Below are positions 52,763 to 61,294 of a stretch of 64,000 nucleotides of DNA, one piece after another. Under the pieces are notes generated by a model. The model had not been told where the DNA came from. It searched no databases and saw only the letters and a list, made by a program, of their open reading frames with translations. The position numbers and the translations under genes are program-made. The DNA is from Stenotrophomonas nitritireducens (GTDB taxonomy: Bacteria; Pseudomonadota; Gammaproteobacteria; Xanthomonadales; Xanthomonadaceae), in the NCBI RefSeq assembly GCF_001431425.1, contig NZ_LDJG01000004.1:31811-95810 (forward strand), in the 5' to 3' direction. Numbering within the stretch: the first letter of the stretch is position 1; every line of letters starts with the position of its first letter.

Positions 52763-52790
52763 TTGCAACCTGATATCAATTTGATATCTT
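52763..52790 (+). promoter_or_regulatory. Promoter with twin GATATC operator upstream of the SPFH operon
   Basis: TTGCAA (52763-52768) and TATCTT (52785-52790) are spaced 16 bp, a good sigma-70 pair. Between and over the -10 lie two GATATC hexamers (52772-52777 and 52783-52788) 11 bp apart, i.e. one helical turn, within TGATATCAATTTGATATC. That geometry suits a ribbon-helix-helix dimer pair; the third gene of the operon encodes an Arc-type RHH protein. Confidence 0.7.
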
Positions 52791-52817
52791 TTCTCCAACC
52801 ACCACGGAAGACGTGCC

Positions 52818-53699
52818 ATGAAAGAGAAGTCCCTCGGGTCCCTGCCCGGCATCCCCACCCTGCTCGGCTCGCTGGTCCTGATGCTGGCCGGCGTCGCCGC
52901 CCTCATCTTCGCGGTGGTGCTCACCAAGTCCGGCAGCGGTGGGGGTGGCGCGATGGCCGGGGGCGGCATCGCGCTCCTGCTCGCCGGGCTGCTCCTCAGC
53001 AGCGGCCTGTACATGGTCCAGCCCAACCAGGCCGCGGTGCTGAGCCTGTTCGGCAAGTACGTGGGCACGGTCAAGGACAACGGCCTGCGCTGGAACAACC
53101 CCTTCCTGACCAAGAAGAAGGTCAGCCAGCGCGTGCGCAACTTCGAGAGCGGCAAGCTCAAGGTCAACGAGCTGGACGGCTCGCCCATCGAGATCGCCGC
53201 GGTGATCGTGTGGCAGGTGGTGGACGCCTCCGAGGCGGTCTACAACGTCGACGACTACGAGAGCTTCGTGCACATCCAGTCCGAATCGGCGCTGCGCGCG
53301 ATGGCCACCAGCTACCCCTACGACCAGCACGAGGAAGGGCAGCTGTCGCTGCGCAGCCACGCCAGCGAGATCTCCCAGCACCTGAAGGACGAACTGGCCG
53401 AGCGCCTGGCCGATGCCGGCGTGCAGGTACTGGACGCGCGCATCAGCCACCTCGCATACGCCCCGGAAATCGCCCAGGCGATGCTGCAGCGGCAGCAGGC
53501 CAACGCGGTGATCGCCGCGCGCCAGCGCATCGTCGCCGGCGCGGTGGGCATGGTCGAGATGGCGCTGGCCGAACTGCAGAAGAGCGGCGTGGTGCAGCTG
53601 GACGAAGAACGCAAGGCGCAGATGGTCGGCAACCTGCTCACCGTGCTGTGCTCGGACCGCGGCACCCAGCCGGTGGTCAATACCGGTTCGCTGTATTGA
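52818..53699 (+). CDS. SPFH (band 7/prohibitin-like) domain membrane protein
   Basis: A 293-residue protein with two N-terminal TM helices ([40 protein letters not shown]) and an SPFH domain ([40 protein letters not shown]) followed by a helical coiled region ([20 protein letters not shown]). It probably oligomerises into a membrane microdomain scaffold facing the cytosol or periplasm. It heads a seven- or eight-gene operon. GGAAG lies upstream of the ATG, behind the GATATC-bearing promoter. Confidence 0.92.
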   Translation: MKEKSLGSLPGIPTLLGSLVLMLAGVAALIFAVVLTKSGSGGGGAMAGGGIALLLAGLLLSSGLYMVQPNQAAVLSLFGKYVGTVKDNGLRWNNPFLTKKKVSQRVRNFESGKLKVNELDGSPIEIAAVIVWQVVDASEAVYNVDDYESFVHIQSESALRAMATSYPYDQHEEGQLSLRSHASEISQHLKDELAERLADAGVQVLDARISHLAYAPEIAQAMLQRQQANAVIAARQRIVAGAVGMVEMALAELQKSGVVQLDEERKAQMVGNLLTVLCSDRGTQPVVNTGSLY

Positions 53700-53709
53700 A
53701 GGCAACGCA

Positions 53710-53997
53710 ATGAATGACGTGATCGCCCCGCTGATTCTTGCCGCCACCGGCCTGCCGGCGCTGTTCATCGCCGCATGGAGCGGCCGTGGCGGCAGCGCCC
53801 ACGCGCGCGGTACCGGCCTACGCTGGGCGCTGATCGCGCTGTGCGCCTTCATCGCCGCCATTGCGCTGTATTTCTTCGGCGGCCACCGCGGCGCCGCGAT
53901 GGCCATCGGCATCGGCTTCGCCGTGGCAGCCAACGTACTGGTGGTGTCGATGGTGCTGCACCTGCGCCGCGGCGATACCGGAGCGGCACGAAAGTGA
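53710..53997 (+). CDS. Small membrane protein of the SPFH operon
   Basis: A 95-residue protein with three TM segments ([58 protein letters not shown]) and a short basic tail. It starts 10 bp after the SPFH stop and ends overlapping the next start (GTGA). No family recognised; position suggests it is a partner of the SPFH scaffold. Confidence 0.8.
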   Translation: MNDVIAPLILAATGLPALFIAAWSGRGGSAHARGTGLRWALIALCAFIAAIALYFFGGHRGAAMAIGIGFAVAANVLVVSMVLHLRRGDTGAARK

Positions 53998-54176
53998 GCG
54001 AGAAAAAGGCCTATCCGCTGCGCATCAACGCCGACGTCCTGGCGGCGGCGCAGCGCTGGGCCGACGACGAACTGCGCAGCCTCAACGCGCAGATCGAGTA
54101 CGTGATACGCGACGCCCTGCGCAAGGCCGGGCGACTCCCCGCACCGAAGAACGAGTCCAACGAGGAAGAACCATGA
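53994..54176 (+). CDS. Arc-type ribbon-helix-helix DNA-binding protein
   Basis: A 60-residue protein. KAYPLRINADVLAAAQRWAD supplies the N-terminal beta strand and helix A of the Arc/MetJ fold, and LRSLNAQIEYVIRDALRKAG helix B. It starts with GTG at 53994, overlapping the previous stop by 4 nt. RHH dimers bind short repeated boxes; the twin GATATC site upstream of this operon is the natural candidate, making this an autorepressor. Not paired with a toxin gene here, so not a classic toxin-antitoxin module. Confidence 0.88.
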   Translation: MSEKKAYPLRINADVLAAAQRWADDELRSLNAQIEYVIRDALRKAGRLPAPKNESNEEEP

Positions 54177-54355
54177 ACAAGCAATGGAAGTATCTCGTCG
54201 TCGAACTGAAGACCAGCCTGATGGGTGGCTTCAAGATGGAAACGCTGCAGGAAGAACTGGACAAGCAGGGCCGGCTCGGCTGGGAACTGGTCAACGTGGT
54301 GCATTCCATGCCCGGCTATTCCTCGCCGACCCTGCTGTTCAAGAGGGAAGCCTGA
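54173..54355 (+). CDS. DUF4177 protein
   Basis: A 60-residue protein (WKYLVVELKTSLMGGFKMET; LDKQGRLGWELVNVVHSMPG) of the small DUF4177 beta-alpha fold, whose function is unknown. ATGA overlap with the RHH gene; its stop is 2 nt before the next ATG. Its place between a regulator and a hydrolase suggests a co-regulated accessory role. Confidence 0.88.
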   Translation: MNKQWKYLVVELKTSLMGGFKMETLQEELDKQGRLGWELVNVVHSMPGYSSPTLLFKREA

Positions 54356-54356
54356 G

Positions 54357-55655
54357 ATGAAGCGCCTGCTGGCATGGATCGCAGGCATGGCGATCGCAGT
54401 CTCGGCCACCGCATCCGCCGCCGAGGCCCCCGCCGCGCTGGCCATGCGCCTGCTCGACCAGCTCGACGCGGGCCAGTATGAAGCGGCCGAGGCCTCGTTC
54501 TCGCCGCAGATGAAGGCCGCGGTGCCCGCCGCCAAGCTCAAGGCCGTGTGGGAGTCGCTGCCCGCGCAGATGGGGGCGGCCGGCAAGCGTGGCACGGCGG
54601 AAACCAGCCAGGCCGATGGCTTCCGCATCGTCGTCGTTCCGCTGGAATACGCGCACGGCGGCCTGCTGGCGCGGGTGGTGCTGGACCAGGACGACCGCAT
54701 CGCCGGCTTCCTGGTGCAGCCGGCGCCGCCGCCCCCGCCGCCCCCGCCGGTCACCGATGCCGGCGTCATCGAACAGGCCGTCACCCTGCCCGCGCCGGTC
54801 TCGGGCAAGCCCGGGCTGCCGGGCACGCTGACCCTGCCCAAGGGCAAGGGCCCGTTCCCGGCGGTGGTGCTGGTACATGGATCGGGGCCGCAGGACCGCG
54901 ACGAGACCATCGGCGCCAACCGCCCCTTCCTCGACATCGCGCGCGGCCTCGCCGCGCACGGCATCGCCTCGCTGCGCTACGACAAGCGCACGCAGGCGCG
55001 GCCGCAGGATTTCCGCGACGGCATCGGCATCGACGGCGAGACCATCGACGATGCCGTGGCGGCGGTTGCCGCGCTGGCCGGCAATGCCGGCATCGACCAT
55101 CGGCACATCTACGTTCTTGGCCACAGCCAGGGCGGGCTGCTCGCCGGCCGCATCGCCGGGGACAGCCAGGGCAAGGTGGCGGGCCTGATCCTGCTGGCCG
55201 CACCCGCGCGCCCGATCCTGGACCTGCTCGGCGAACAGAACCGCTACATGGCCAATCTCGACGGCAGCGTCAGCGCCGAGGAGCAGGCGCACCTGGATGC
55301 GCTGGACGCGGCCATCGCCAAGGTCCGCCAGGATCCCGAGGCCAGGCTGCTGGAACTTCCCGGCCGTTATTGGCAGCAACTGGAACAGGTCGATCCCGTG
55401 GCCGATGCGCGCGACAGCGGGCTGCCGGTGCTGCTGTTGCAGGGCGGCCGCGACTTCCAGGTGATTGATGCCGACTGGCAGCGCTGGAAGCAGGGCCTGC
55501 AGGGGCCGCGCTACCGCTTCCACCTCTATCCGGCGCTCAACCATCTCGGCATCGCCGGCGAAGGCAAGGGCACTCCAGACGAATACGGGAAGCCCGGCCA
55601 TGTCGATGCCACGCTGATCGACGACATCGCCCGCTGGATGAAGGCGCAGCCATGA
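54357..55655 (+). CDS. Secreted alpha/beta hydrolase with DUF3887-like N-domain
   Basis: A 432-residue protein. A signal peptide (to ~A22) leads a ~100-residue DUF3887-like domain (LLDQLDAGQYEAAEASFSPQ), an eight-proline linker, and an alpha/beta hydrolase domain. The nucleophile elbow is YVLGHSQGGLLAGRIAGDSQ; the catalytic acid and His are likely in LLLQGGRDFQV and ALNHLGIA. Probable periplasmic esterase or peptidase-like hydrolase. Stop overlaps the next start by 4 nt. Confidence 0.88.
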   Translation: MKRLLAWIAGMAIAVSATASAAEAPAALAMRLLDQLDAGQYEAAEASFSPQMKAAVPAAKLKAVWESLPAQMGAAGKRGTAETSQADGFRIVVVPLEYAHGGLLARVVLDQDDRIAGFLVQPAPPPPPPPPVTDAGVIEQAVTLPAPVSGKPGLPGTLTLPKGKGPFPAVVLVHGSGPQDRDETIGANRPFLDIARGLAAHGIASLRYDKRTQARPQDFRDGIGIDGETIDDAVAAVAALAGNAGIDHRHIYVLGHSQGGLLAGRIAGDSQGKVAGLILLAAPARPILDLLGEQNRYMANLDGSVSAEEQAHLDALDAAIAKVRQDPEARLLELPGRYWQQLEQVDPVADARDSGLPVLLLQGGRDFQVIDADWQRWKQGLQGPRYRFHLYPALNHLGIAGEGKGTPDEYGKPGHVDATLIDDIARWMKAQP

Positions 55656-56449
55656 ATCCGCACACGGCGGCGCCGTCGTGGAAGGTCGACCTGAAGATGG
55701 CCGGCGTGCTTGCGCTGGCCGCGGCGCTGGCTACGGCCGGCCTGTTCCCCTACCTGCTGCAGCTCATGCCGGAAAAGCTGGCGCGCATTCCACTGCCCCT
55801 GCCGGCGCTGGTGGCTGCACAGTCGCTGCAGGCGTTCGTGCTGCTTGGCGCGCTGTCGCTGCTGGGCCTGCGCATGGGCCACCGGCTCGGCCTGGGCGCT
55901 CCGTTGCTGCGGCGCTGGTGCGGCGGCGACAGCGGCGGCGTGCAGCGCCCTGCGCCGCTGCAGGCCATCCTGCTGGGCGGCGTGTCGGGCGTGGTCGTCC
56001 TGCTGTGCACGCAATGGATCGACCCCTGGCTGCCGGCGATGCTCAATCCGCCGCCCCCCATCCCTGCCGGACAGTCGGCGCTCAACGGCCTGCTGGCCTC
56101 GTTCTACGGCGGCATCGCCGAAGAACTGCAGCTGCGCCTGTTCCTGATGACGCTGATGCTGTGGGTCGCCGCCCGCCTGCGCCGGCGGGTACCCGGCAAT
56201 GTGGGTTTCCATGTCGCCATCGTGCTGGCCGCCATACTGTTCGGCGCCGGCCACCTGCCCGCGGCCGCGCAGCTCTGGGGCCTGGATGCCATCGTCGTGC
56301 TGCGCACCCTCACCCTGAACGCACTGGTCGGCATCGTCTGCGGCTGGCTGTACTGGCGACGCGGGCTGGAGATGGCGATGCTCGCCCATTTCAGCGCCGA
56401 CATCGTGCTGCACGTGCTGGCGCCCCTGCTGGGGGCCGGCGCGCCATGA
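55652..56449 (+). CDS. CPBP family intramembrane glutamic protease
   Basis: A 265-residue membrane protein with seven to eight TM helices. The motifs are GGIAEELQLRLFLMTLMLWV (EExxxR), FGAGHLPAAAQLWG (metal/catalytic His), and LAHFSADIVLHVL (HxxxD). These match CPBP (CaaX/bacteriocin-processing) proteases, which cleave or modify membrane peptides. ATGA overlaps on both sides (at 55652 and near 56446) show tight coupling. Confidence 0.9.
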   Translation: MNPHTAAPSWKVDLKMAGVLALAAALATAGLFPYLLQLMPEKLARIPLPLPALVAAQSLQAFVLLGALSLLGLRMGHRLGLGAPLLRRWCGGDSGGVQRPAPLQAILLGGVSGVVVLLCTQWIDPWLPAMLNPPPPIPAGQSALNGLLASFYGGIAEELQLRLFLMTLMLWVAARLRRRVPGNVGFHVAIVLAAILFGAGHLPAAAQLWGLDAIVVLRTLTLNALVGIVCGWLYWRRGLEMAMLAHFSADIVLHVLAPLLGAGAP

Positions 56450-56472
56450 CTATTCCGGGAGGAATCCACGCA

Positions 56473-57036
56473 ATGCCGACCGCAATCCAAGCACCGAAGG
56501 ACTACCCCGTCGCCGCGCCCACCGGCATGCCGATGCTGGTCCTGTGGGCAATCCTGCTGGCGGCGATCGGGCTGCCGCTGGCCTTGATGCTCGGCGACAA
56601 GGGCGTGGCGTATCTGGCGAGCGCCCGCGCCTGGCTGGGTCCGGCGCTGGTGTCGCTGACCGGCGTGGCGGTAAGCCTGGCCTACCTGCGCCGGCGCATC
56701 ACGCTCGATGCCGGTGGCCTGACCATCCGCTCCACGTTCTATACCAGGACCGTCGCCCTCGGCTCCCTGCGGCTGGAACGCGCCCGCGTCGTCGACCTGG
56801 CCGAACACGGGGAGCTGAAGCCGGCGATCAAGACCAACGGCTACGGCCTGCCCGGCTTCCGCTCGGGCCACTACCGCATGCGCGACGGCAGCAAGGCGTT
56901 CTGCCTGATCACCGACAACAGCCGCGTACTGGCGCTACCGCTGCGCGACGGCAGCCTGGTGCTGCTCAGTCCCGAACAACCGCGGCAGCTGCTGCAGCAA
57001 CTGGAACAACTGGCCGGTACCGGCCACCGCGATTAA
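56473..57036 (+). CDS. Membrane-anchored bacterial PH-domain protein
   Basis: A 187-residue protein with two N-terminal TM helices (PMLVLWAILLAAIGLPLALM; LGPALVSLTGVAVSLAYL) and a C-terminal PH-like bPH_5 domain (ITLDAGGLTIRSTFYTRTVA, AFCLITDNSRVLALPLRDGS). The start at 56473 follows GGGAGG; an ATG at 56446 overlaps the CPBP stop and adds 9 residues. Likely the last membrane component of the SPFH operon. Confidence 0.85.
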   Translation: MPTAIQAPKDYPVAAPTGMPMLVLWAILLAAIGLPLALMLGDKGVAYLASARAWLGPALVSLTGVAVSLAYLRRRITLDAGGLTIRSTFYTRTVALGSLRLERARVVDLAEHGELKPAIKTNGYGLPGFRSGHYRMRDGSKAFCLITDNSRVLALPLRDGSLVLLSPEQPRQLLQQLEQLAGTGHRD

Positions 57037-57045
57037 GCTGGCCGC

Positions 57046-57843
57046 ATGCGCCCCGCTCCACGCCTGCTGCTCAACACCCCCGACATCGAACTGTGGCCCG
57101 GCGGCCTGCTGCGCGCGCGCAGCAGCCACGACGCGCGCCTGCTCGCGCGCGCGCAGGCGGTGCTGCGCCGCAAGCGCGACGGCCGCTATCTGGCGGCACG
57201 GGTGCCGGAAGGGCTGATGCCGATGGTCGAACGCCTCGCCCGTGAACCCGGCATCGAAGCGGCGCTGCGGCGCCTGGACGATCCGCTGCTCCGCCGCGGC
57301 CCGCCCGCGGAAACACCGCTGCCGCTGGATCGCCTCAACGAACGCCTGCACCGTCTCGGACTGGACGAAGGCTATGCCGACGCCAGCGGCCTGCCGCTGG
57401 TCGCCGAACCTTCCTGCCTGTATTTCGCCGGCCTGGACCGCTATCGCCGCGCCCTGTGGCTGACCCGCGCCGCCGCGCGCGCCTGGCAACGCCTGCGCGG
57501 TGCTGCCGCGGCCGACGGCATCGTCCTGGATGCGATCTCCGGCTACCGCAGCCACGATTACCAACTGGGCATCTTCGAACGCAAACTCGCGCGCGGCCTG
57601 GGCGTGGCGGAGATCCTCACCGTCAATGCCGCGCCCGGCTATAGCGAACACCACGGCGGCAACGCGCTGGACATCGGCACGCCCGGCGAACCACCGGCGG
57701 AAGAGTCGTTCGAGCGCACCCCCGCCTTCGCCTGGCTGCAGGCACATGCGGACGACTTCGGCTTCCACATGAGCTATCCCCGCGACAATCCGCACGGCAT
57801 CGTCTACGAGCCTTGGCACTGGTGCCACGCGGCAGGCACCTGA
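57046..57843 (+). CDS. M15 (VanY-like) D,D-carboxypeptidase
   Basis: A 265-residue protein. The zinc motifs of VanY-type peptidases are visible: YRSHDYQLGIFERKLA, APGYSEHHGGNALDIG (SxHxxGxAxD) and YEPWHWCHAA (the HxH-end His). It would trim peptidoglycan stem peptides. No signal peptide is evident. It starts 9 bp after the PH-domain gene and may be the last gene of the operon. Confidence 0.9.
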   Translation: MRPAPRLLLNTPDIELWPGGLLRARSSHDARLLARAQAVLRRKRDGRYLAARVPEGLMPMVERLAREPGIEAALRRLDDPLLRRGPPAETPLPLDRLNERLHRLGLDEGYADASGLPLVAEPSCLYFAGLDRYRRALWLTRAAARAWQRLRGAAAADGIVLDAISGYRSHDYQLGIFERKLARGLGVAEILTVNAAPGYSEHHGGNALDIGTPGEPPAEESFERTPAFAWLQAHADDFGFHMSYPRDNPHGIVYEPWHWCHAAGT

Positions 57844-57951
57844 CCGCGGACGAGGCGCCGAAGGATCGCAAAACGGTTGCACCCACGCGCGACCATGGCC
57901 GCAGGCGGCGCAGCTTCCCTGCCACGAACGAGCATGAACAAGGACGAGACC

Positions 57952-58458
57952 ATGAGCGATTCCAATCCCTATACGCCGCCCACCACATCCGTCTCCGGGC
58001 ATGAAGCCCGCCCCGCCGAGCGGCAGATACCGGAAACCATCGCCGCGCCGATCCGCCATGGCTGGATCGCCGCCTGCGTGTCGTGCGCCATGACCCTGCT
58101 GGCCACGCTCCTGTCACTGCGCCAGAGCGGCGACAAGGCCGCTTTCAGCGCCTTCAACCTCATCGACGTCGGCCTCATCGCCCTGTTGGCATTCGGCATC
58201 CGCAGGCGCAGCCGGAGCGCGGCGACCTTCATGCTGGCCTATTTCGTGCTGTCCAAGATCCTGATCATGCAGCAGACCGGCCAACCCACCGGCATCGTGT
58301 TCGGGCTGGTGTTCGCGATCTTCTACTTCCGCGCCATGACCGCGACCTTCCGCTACCACCGCTTCGTGAAGGAATGGAAGCGCAACCCGCCCGTTCCCGG
58401 GCCGGCCCTCAGCGAGAACCCGCTCTTTGCGCCTTCCGGGAACAAGCGCGAGCCCTAG
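57952..58458 (+). CDS. Membrane protein, function unknown
   Basis: A 168-residue protein. The N-terminus is Pro/Ser-rich (SDSNPYTPPTTSVSGHEARP), followed by three to four TM helices (WIAACVSCAMTLLATLLSL, INFNLI-like region, IALLAFGI, GIVFGLVFAIFYF). The 'NPYxPP' N-terminus recurs in a bacterial membrane-protein group of unknown role. AAGGACGAG precedes the ATG at 57952. Confidence 0.7.
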   Translation: MSDSNPYTPPTTSVSGHEARPAERQIPETIAAPIRHGWIAACVSCAMTLLATLLSLRQSGDKAAFSAFNLIDVGLIALLAFGIRRRSRSAATFMLAYFVLSKILIMQQTGQPTGIVFGLVFAIFYFRAMTATFRYHRFVKEWKRNPPVPGPALSENPLFAPSGNKREP

Positions 58459-58492
58459 CGCGCATCCCGGCCGCATCCACTCCGTCGCCGCG

Positions 58493-59167
58493 TCAGTCCT
58501 GCGAACGGTTCGTCTTCACGCCGCCGGCCTCGGCGAAATCGGCGATCCGCCACAGGTACAGGCTGGCCCAGGTCCGGTACGGGCCCCAGCGTTCGCCGCG
58601 GGCCAGCAGTTCGCGCGGCGTCGGCATCGCCGCGCCGCCATCGACCCGCTGCGCGCCCTTGCGGATGCCAAGGTCGTCGACCGGCAGGATGTCGGGCCGG
58701 CCGAGCCGGAACATCAGCATCATTTCCACCGTCCAGCGGCCGATGCCGCGGATCGGCACCAGCGCCTCGACGATGGCGTCGTGGTGCATCCACGCCATCT
58801 GCCGGGTCGAAGGGATTTCCCCGGCCTGCTCGCGCCGCGCCAGGTCGCGCAGCGCCAGCGCCTTGTTGCCGGAAACGCCACAGGCGCGCAGGCCGGCATC
58901 ATCGATGCGGCCCAGCGTATCGGCATGCGGGCGCGCACTGCCGATCGCCGCTTCCACCCGCCCGACGATGGTCGAGGCCGCCTTGCCGCTGAGCTGCTGG
59001 AACAGGATCGCGCGCGCCAGCGCATCGACCGGATCGAACGGGCGACGCCACCCCGGCGGCACTTCCAGGGGGCCCACGCGCCGGATCCAGCCGGCCAGGC
59101 GCCGGTCGCGCCGCTGCAGGTGCGCCAGCGCCTGCTCCACGTCGAAGCCACGCACGTGCCGGGGCAT
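58493..59167 (-). CDS. DNA-3-methyladenine glycosylase, AlkA-like
   Basis: A 224-residue HhH-GPD glycosylase without the Ada or N-terminal AlkA domain. LSGKAASTIVGRVEA leads the domain, and LVPIRGIGRWTVEMMLMFRL with PVDDLGIRKG is the hairpin and catalytic-Asp region. It removes alkylated bases such as 3-methyladenine. It is a second AlkA, in addition to the fusion at 29785. It starts 5 bp after the DUF423 stop, so co-transcribed with it. Confidence 0.9.
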   Translation of the reverse strand: MPRHVRGFDVEQALAHLQRRDRRLAGWIRRVGPLEVPPGWRRPFDPVDALARAILFQQLSGKAASTIVGRVEAAIGSARPHADTLGRIDDAGLRACGVSGNKALALRDLARREQAGEIPSTRQMAWMHHDAIVEALVPIRGIGRWTVEMMLMFRLGRPDILPVDDLGIRKGAQRVDGGAAMPTPRELLARGERWGPYRTWASLYLWRIADFAEAGGVKTNRSQD

Positions 59168-59172
59168 CGGCT

Positions 59173-59550
59173 CTACCGCTTCAGCGCGCTGAGCGCCAGC
59201 AGCACCCAGCCGGCCATCAGCGCGGTACCGCCGGCTGGCGCCAGCCGCGTCGGCCACAACCCCAGCGCGCCGCCGGCCACGCTGCCGGAGAACAACAGCA
59301 CCCCCAGCAGCAGCACGTACAGCGCCGTGCGCCCAGCCGCGTTCAACGATGCCGGGCCAAGCACCGCGAGCACCGCGCCATGGCCGAAGGCATACAGCGC
59401 GGCAGTATCGAGATGGGATTGCGCCAGCGGATCGCTCACCGCATGCGAGGCATAGGCGGACAATCCCACCGCGGCCGCCGCCAGCAAGGCTCCGCAGAAC
59501 GCCAGCAGCGACGGCTTGCGCACCCTCCGTTCCAGTCCAAGCATCATCAT
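59173..59550 (-). CDS. DUF423 family membrane protein
   Basis: A 125-residue protein with four TM helices. LLAFCGALLAAAAVGLSAYA with HAVSDPLAQSHLDTAALYAF is the DUF423 opening. Function unknown; sometimes grouped with YgdD/small stress-linked proteins. The start is among three consecutive ATGs (59550, 59547, 59544) behind GGGGG; the third has the best spacing. The downstream AlkA-like gene follows. Confidence 0.85.
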   Translation of the reverse strand: MMMLGLERRVRKPSLLAFCGALLAAAAVGLSAYASHAVSDPLAQSHLDTAALYAFGHGAVLAVLGPASLNAAGRTALYVLLLGVLLFSGSVAGGALGLWPTRLAPAGGTALMAGWVLLALSALKR

Positions 59551-59655
59551 CCCCCGGTTGGTCGGCCGCAGCAGCGCGGCCCATGATCGCCCGGACGCTG
59601 ATCGCATCGCCCGCCTGTACGCGCGTCCGCTTGTCGCCAGGCAGGGAGGCAACAA

Positions 59656-59684
59656 AAAACGCGCCGCTGTAGGCGGCGCGTTTT
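59656..59684. terminator. Intrinsic terminator
   Basis: AAAACGCGCCGC and GCGGCGCGTTTT with a 5-nt loop, between the DUF423 start side and the end of the SRPBCC gene; it ends the SRPBCC transcript on the minus strand. Confidence 0.85.
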
Positions 59685-59720
59685 CTGTGCATCACTTCAT
59701 TGCTTTGCGCGACGGGCCGG

Positions 59721-60788
59721 TTACTTGACCGACCAGTACACGTCGTAGGTACCGTCGGTGGTGAAAGCCTTGTCCACGCCGCCCTTCCACGATTCGTACG
59801 GACGGTCGATCACTTCGTAGCCGGCAGTGGTCGCCCAGGCGCGCAGCGCGTTGCGAGCGACATCCAGCCCCGCCATGTGGCCGGTGTAGGACGCGAACGC
59901 CGAACGGTGCGCATCGGCGTGCACGTAGGTGACCGGGTTGCCGGACGGGATCTTGACCTCGAGCTTGGCGTCGGCAGCGGCAGCGGCCTTGCGGACCGGC
60001 TGCGCCACGTCGAACGCGTACTTCTCGGCGCCGAAGTCGGTGGTCACGATGCGCACCGGACCGGCGGCCTCAAGGCCGTTGGCTTCCATCGCGCGCTTGA
60101 TCCACTCCTGGTTGTCCTGGATCGACTTGCGGATGCTCTCGTTGCTGCGGTCGATGTTGCCGGCGTTGACCACCAGCAGGTCCTCGGCCGGCACGTCCAC
60201 GACCTTCAGGTCGGTCAGCGGGGCTTCGGCGGCACGGTAGTCGACGTTCGGCACCGAGGCGAGCATGTTGGCCAGACGCGACAGGCCCAGCTTCAGGTCG
60301 TCGCCGATGTGGCGGCTGACGTACAGGCCGGCATAGCGGCCGAACAGGTCGAAGCCGTAATCGACGGTGTAGTCCTGGGTGATCTTGACGTTGCGGTCGT
60401 TCTTGCCCGTCGGCTCCAGGGTGAAGGTGGTGACCTTGTCCTTGCCCTTGGTCTGGTCCTCGATGGCGATCACGACACGCTTGTTCTGCTCGCTGTCGGT
60501 GATCTTCCAGCTGCCCGAGCCCAGCTCCTTGGAGCTGAAGTCCATGCGGGCACCCACACCGGCGTCCGGACCGTCGTACTTCAGCTCGATGCCCTTGTCA
60601 CGCAGCACCAGCGGGTTCCAGTCCTTGAAGCGGCGCAGGCTGTTGACCGTGTCGTACACGATCGTCATCTTGCGGTTGGTTTCGATGCTTTCGGAAATAT
60701 GGCGCTCGCCCGGCAGGCACACGCCAATGATGACGAACAGGCCAGCCACGATCCCCAAGGCGATCAGGAACTCGATAATACGGGTCAT
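59721..60788 (-). CDS. SRPBCC (polyketide cyclase-like) membrane-anchored protein
   Basis: A 355-residue protein. One N-terminal TM helix (IIEFLIALGIVAGLFVIIGV) anchors an SRPBCC/START-like domain (~30-170; IVYDTVNSLRRFKDWNPLVL, VTTFTLEPTGK) and a C-terminal GyrI-like region (~190-355). These domains bind hydrophobic or small ligands; no catalytic site is assigned. Its promoter is in the 500-bp region that follows. Confidence 0.85.
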   Translation of the reverse strand: MTRIIEFLIALGIVAGLFVIIGVCLPGERHISESIETNRKMTIVYDTVNSLRRFKDWNPLVLRDKGIELKYDGPDAGVGARMDFSSKELGSGSWKITDSEQNKRVVIAIEDQTKGKDKVTTFTLEPTGKNDRNVKITQDYTVDYGFDLFGRYAGLYVSRHIGDDLKLGLSRLANMLASVPNVDYRAAEAPLTDLKVVDVPAEDLLVVNAGNIDRSNESIRKSIQDNQEWIKRAMEANGLEAAGPVRIVTTDFGAEKYAFDVAQPVRKAAAAADAKLEVKIPSGNPVTYVHADAHRSAFASYTGHMAGLDVARNALRAWATTAGYEVIDRPYESWKGGVDKAFTTDGTYDVYWSVK

Positions 60789-61142
60789 TCAGGAGTCTCC
60801 GGGGCCGATCCCACGGCCGGGTTGATTGAAGCGAAGCCCCCATCCTATCAGGCTTTGCGCAGGTTGTTGACGGATTTGGCGCACCGGTTTCCATGTCCGG
60901 TGCAGGCATGCGGGCCGAAGGTCGTAAAGGGCACCCCCTCGACCTCCGCGGCCATCCACGATGTCACGCGATGGCCAGGATGGCGAGGGGTCCGGCGCGA
61001 AGCATTTTCCCCCCACTGGCGGTCTCCGCACCAGTCATTCCATGAGATTCATTCGAAAGCAGGTTCCGCCATGTCGGCATGCCCGGCCCGCGCCCGCCGC
61101 CGGACACGACCGTATGGCGCATGACATGGATTGCCCGGCCAC
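60789..61142. other. Intergenic region upstream of the SRPBCC gene
   Basis: About 350 bp that must carry the SRPBCC promoter. I see no gene, RNA or strong hairpin in it; the degraded duplicate described next lies beside it. Confidence 0.4.
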
Positions 61143-61213
61143 TCACACCCGCTGCGGCTCGAACGCCTTGAGCACCGCCCGGGCAGGGTCGCGCACGCCC
61201 AGCTTGCCCAGGG
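61143..61213 (-). pseudogene. Degraded duplicate of the response-regulator gene 3' end
   Basis: Read on the minus strand this encodes LGKLGVRDPARAVLKAFEPQ then RV and stop, matching the last ~22 residues of the response regulator (LSKLGVRDRTRAVLKAFELQ). Over ~63 bp, 61151-61213 and 61303-61365 are about nine-tenths identical. Upstream of that it degenerates. It is a remnant of a tandem duplication or of a paralogous regulator. Confidence 0.8.
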
Positions 61214-61294
61214 TGAGGCGGCAGCGCTCGCGAGGCACCGCCTCGTGCTGCCGGCGAACGCCCGCCGCGCTGCAGCGGGCCGGGCATCCTGCCT

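Noticed and set aside
53994..54355. RHH protein plus DUF4177 as a toxin-antitoxin pair
   Set aside because: DUF4177 is not a known toxin and the two sit inside a larger operon with a shared promoter.
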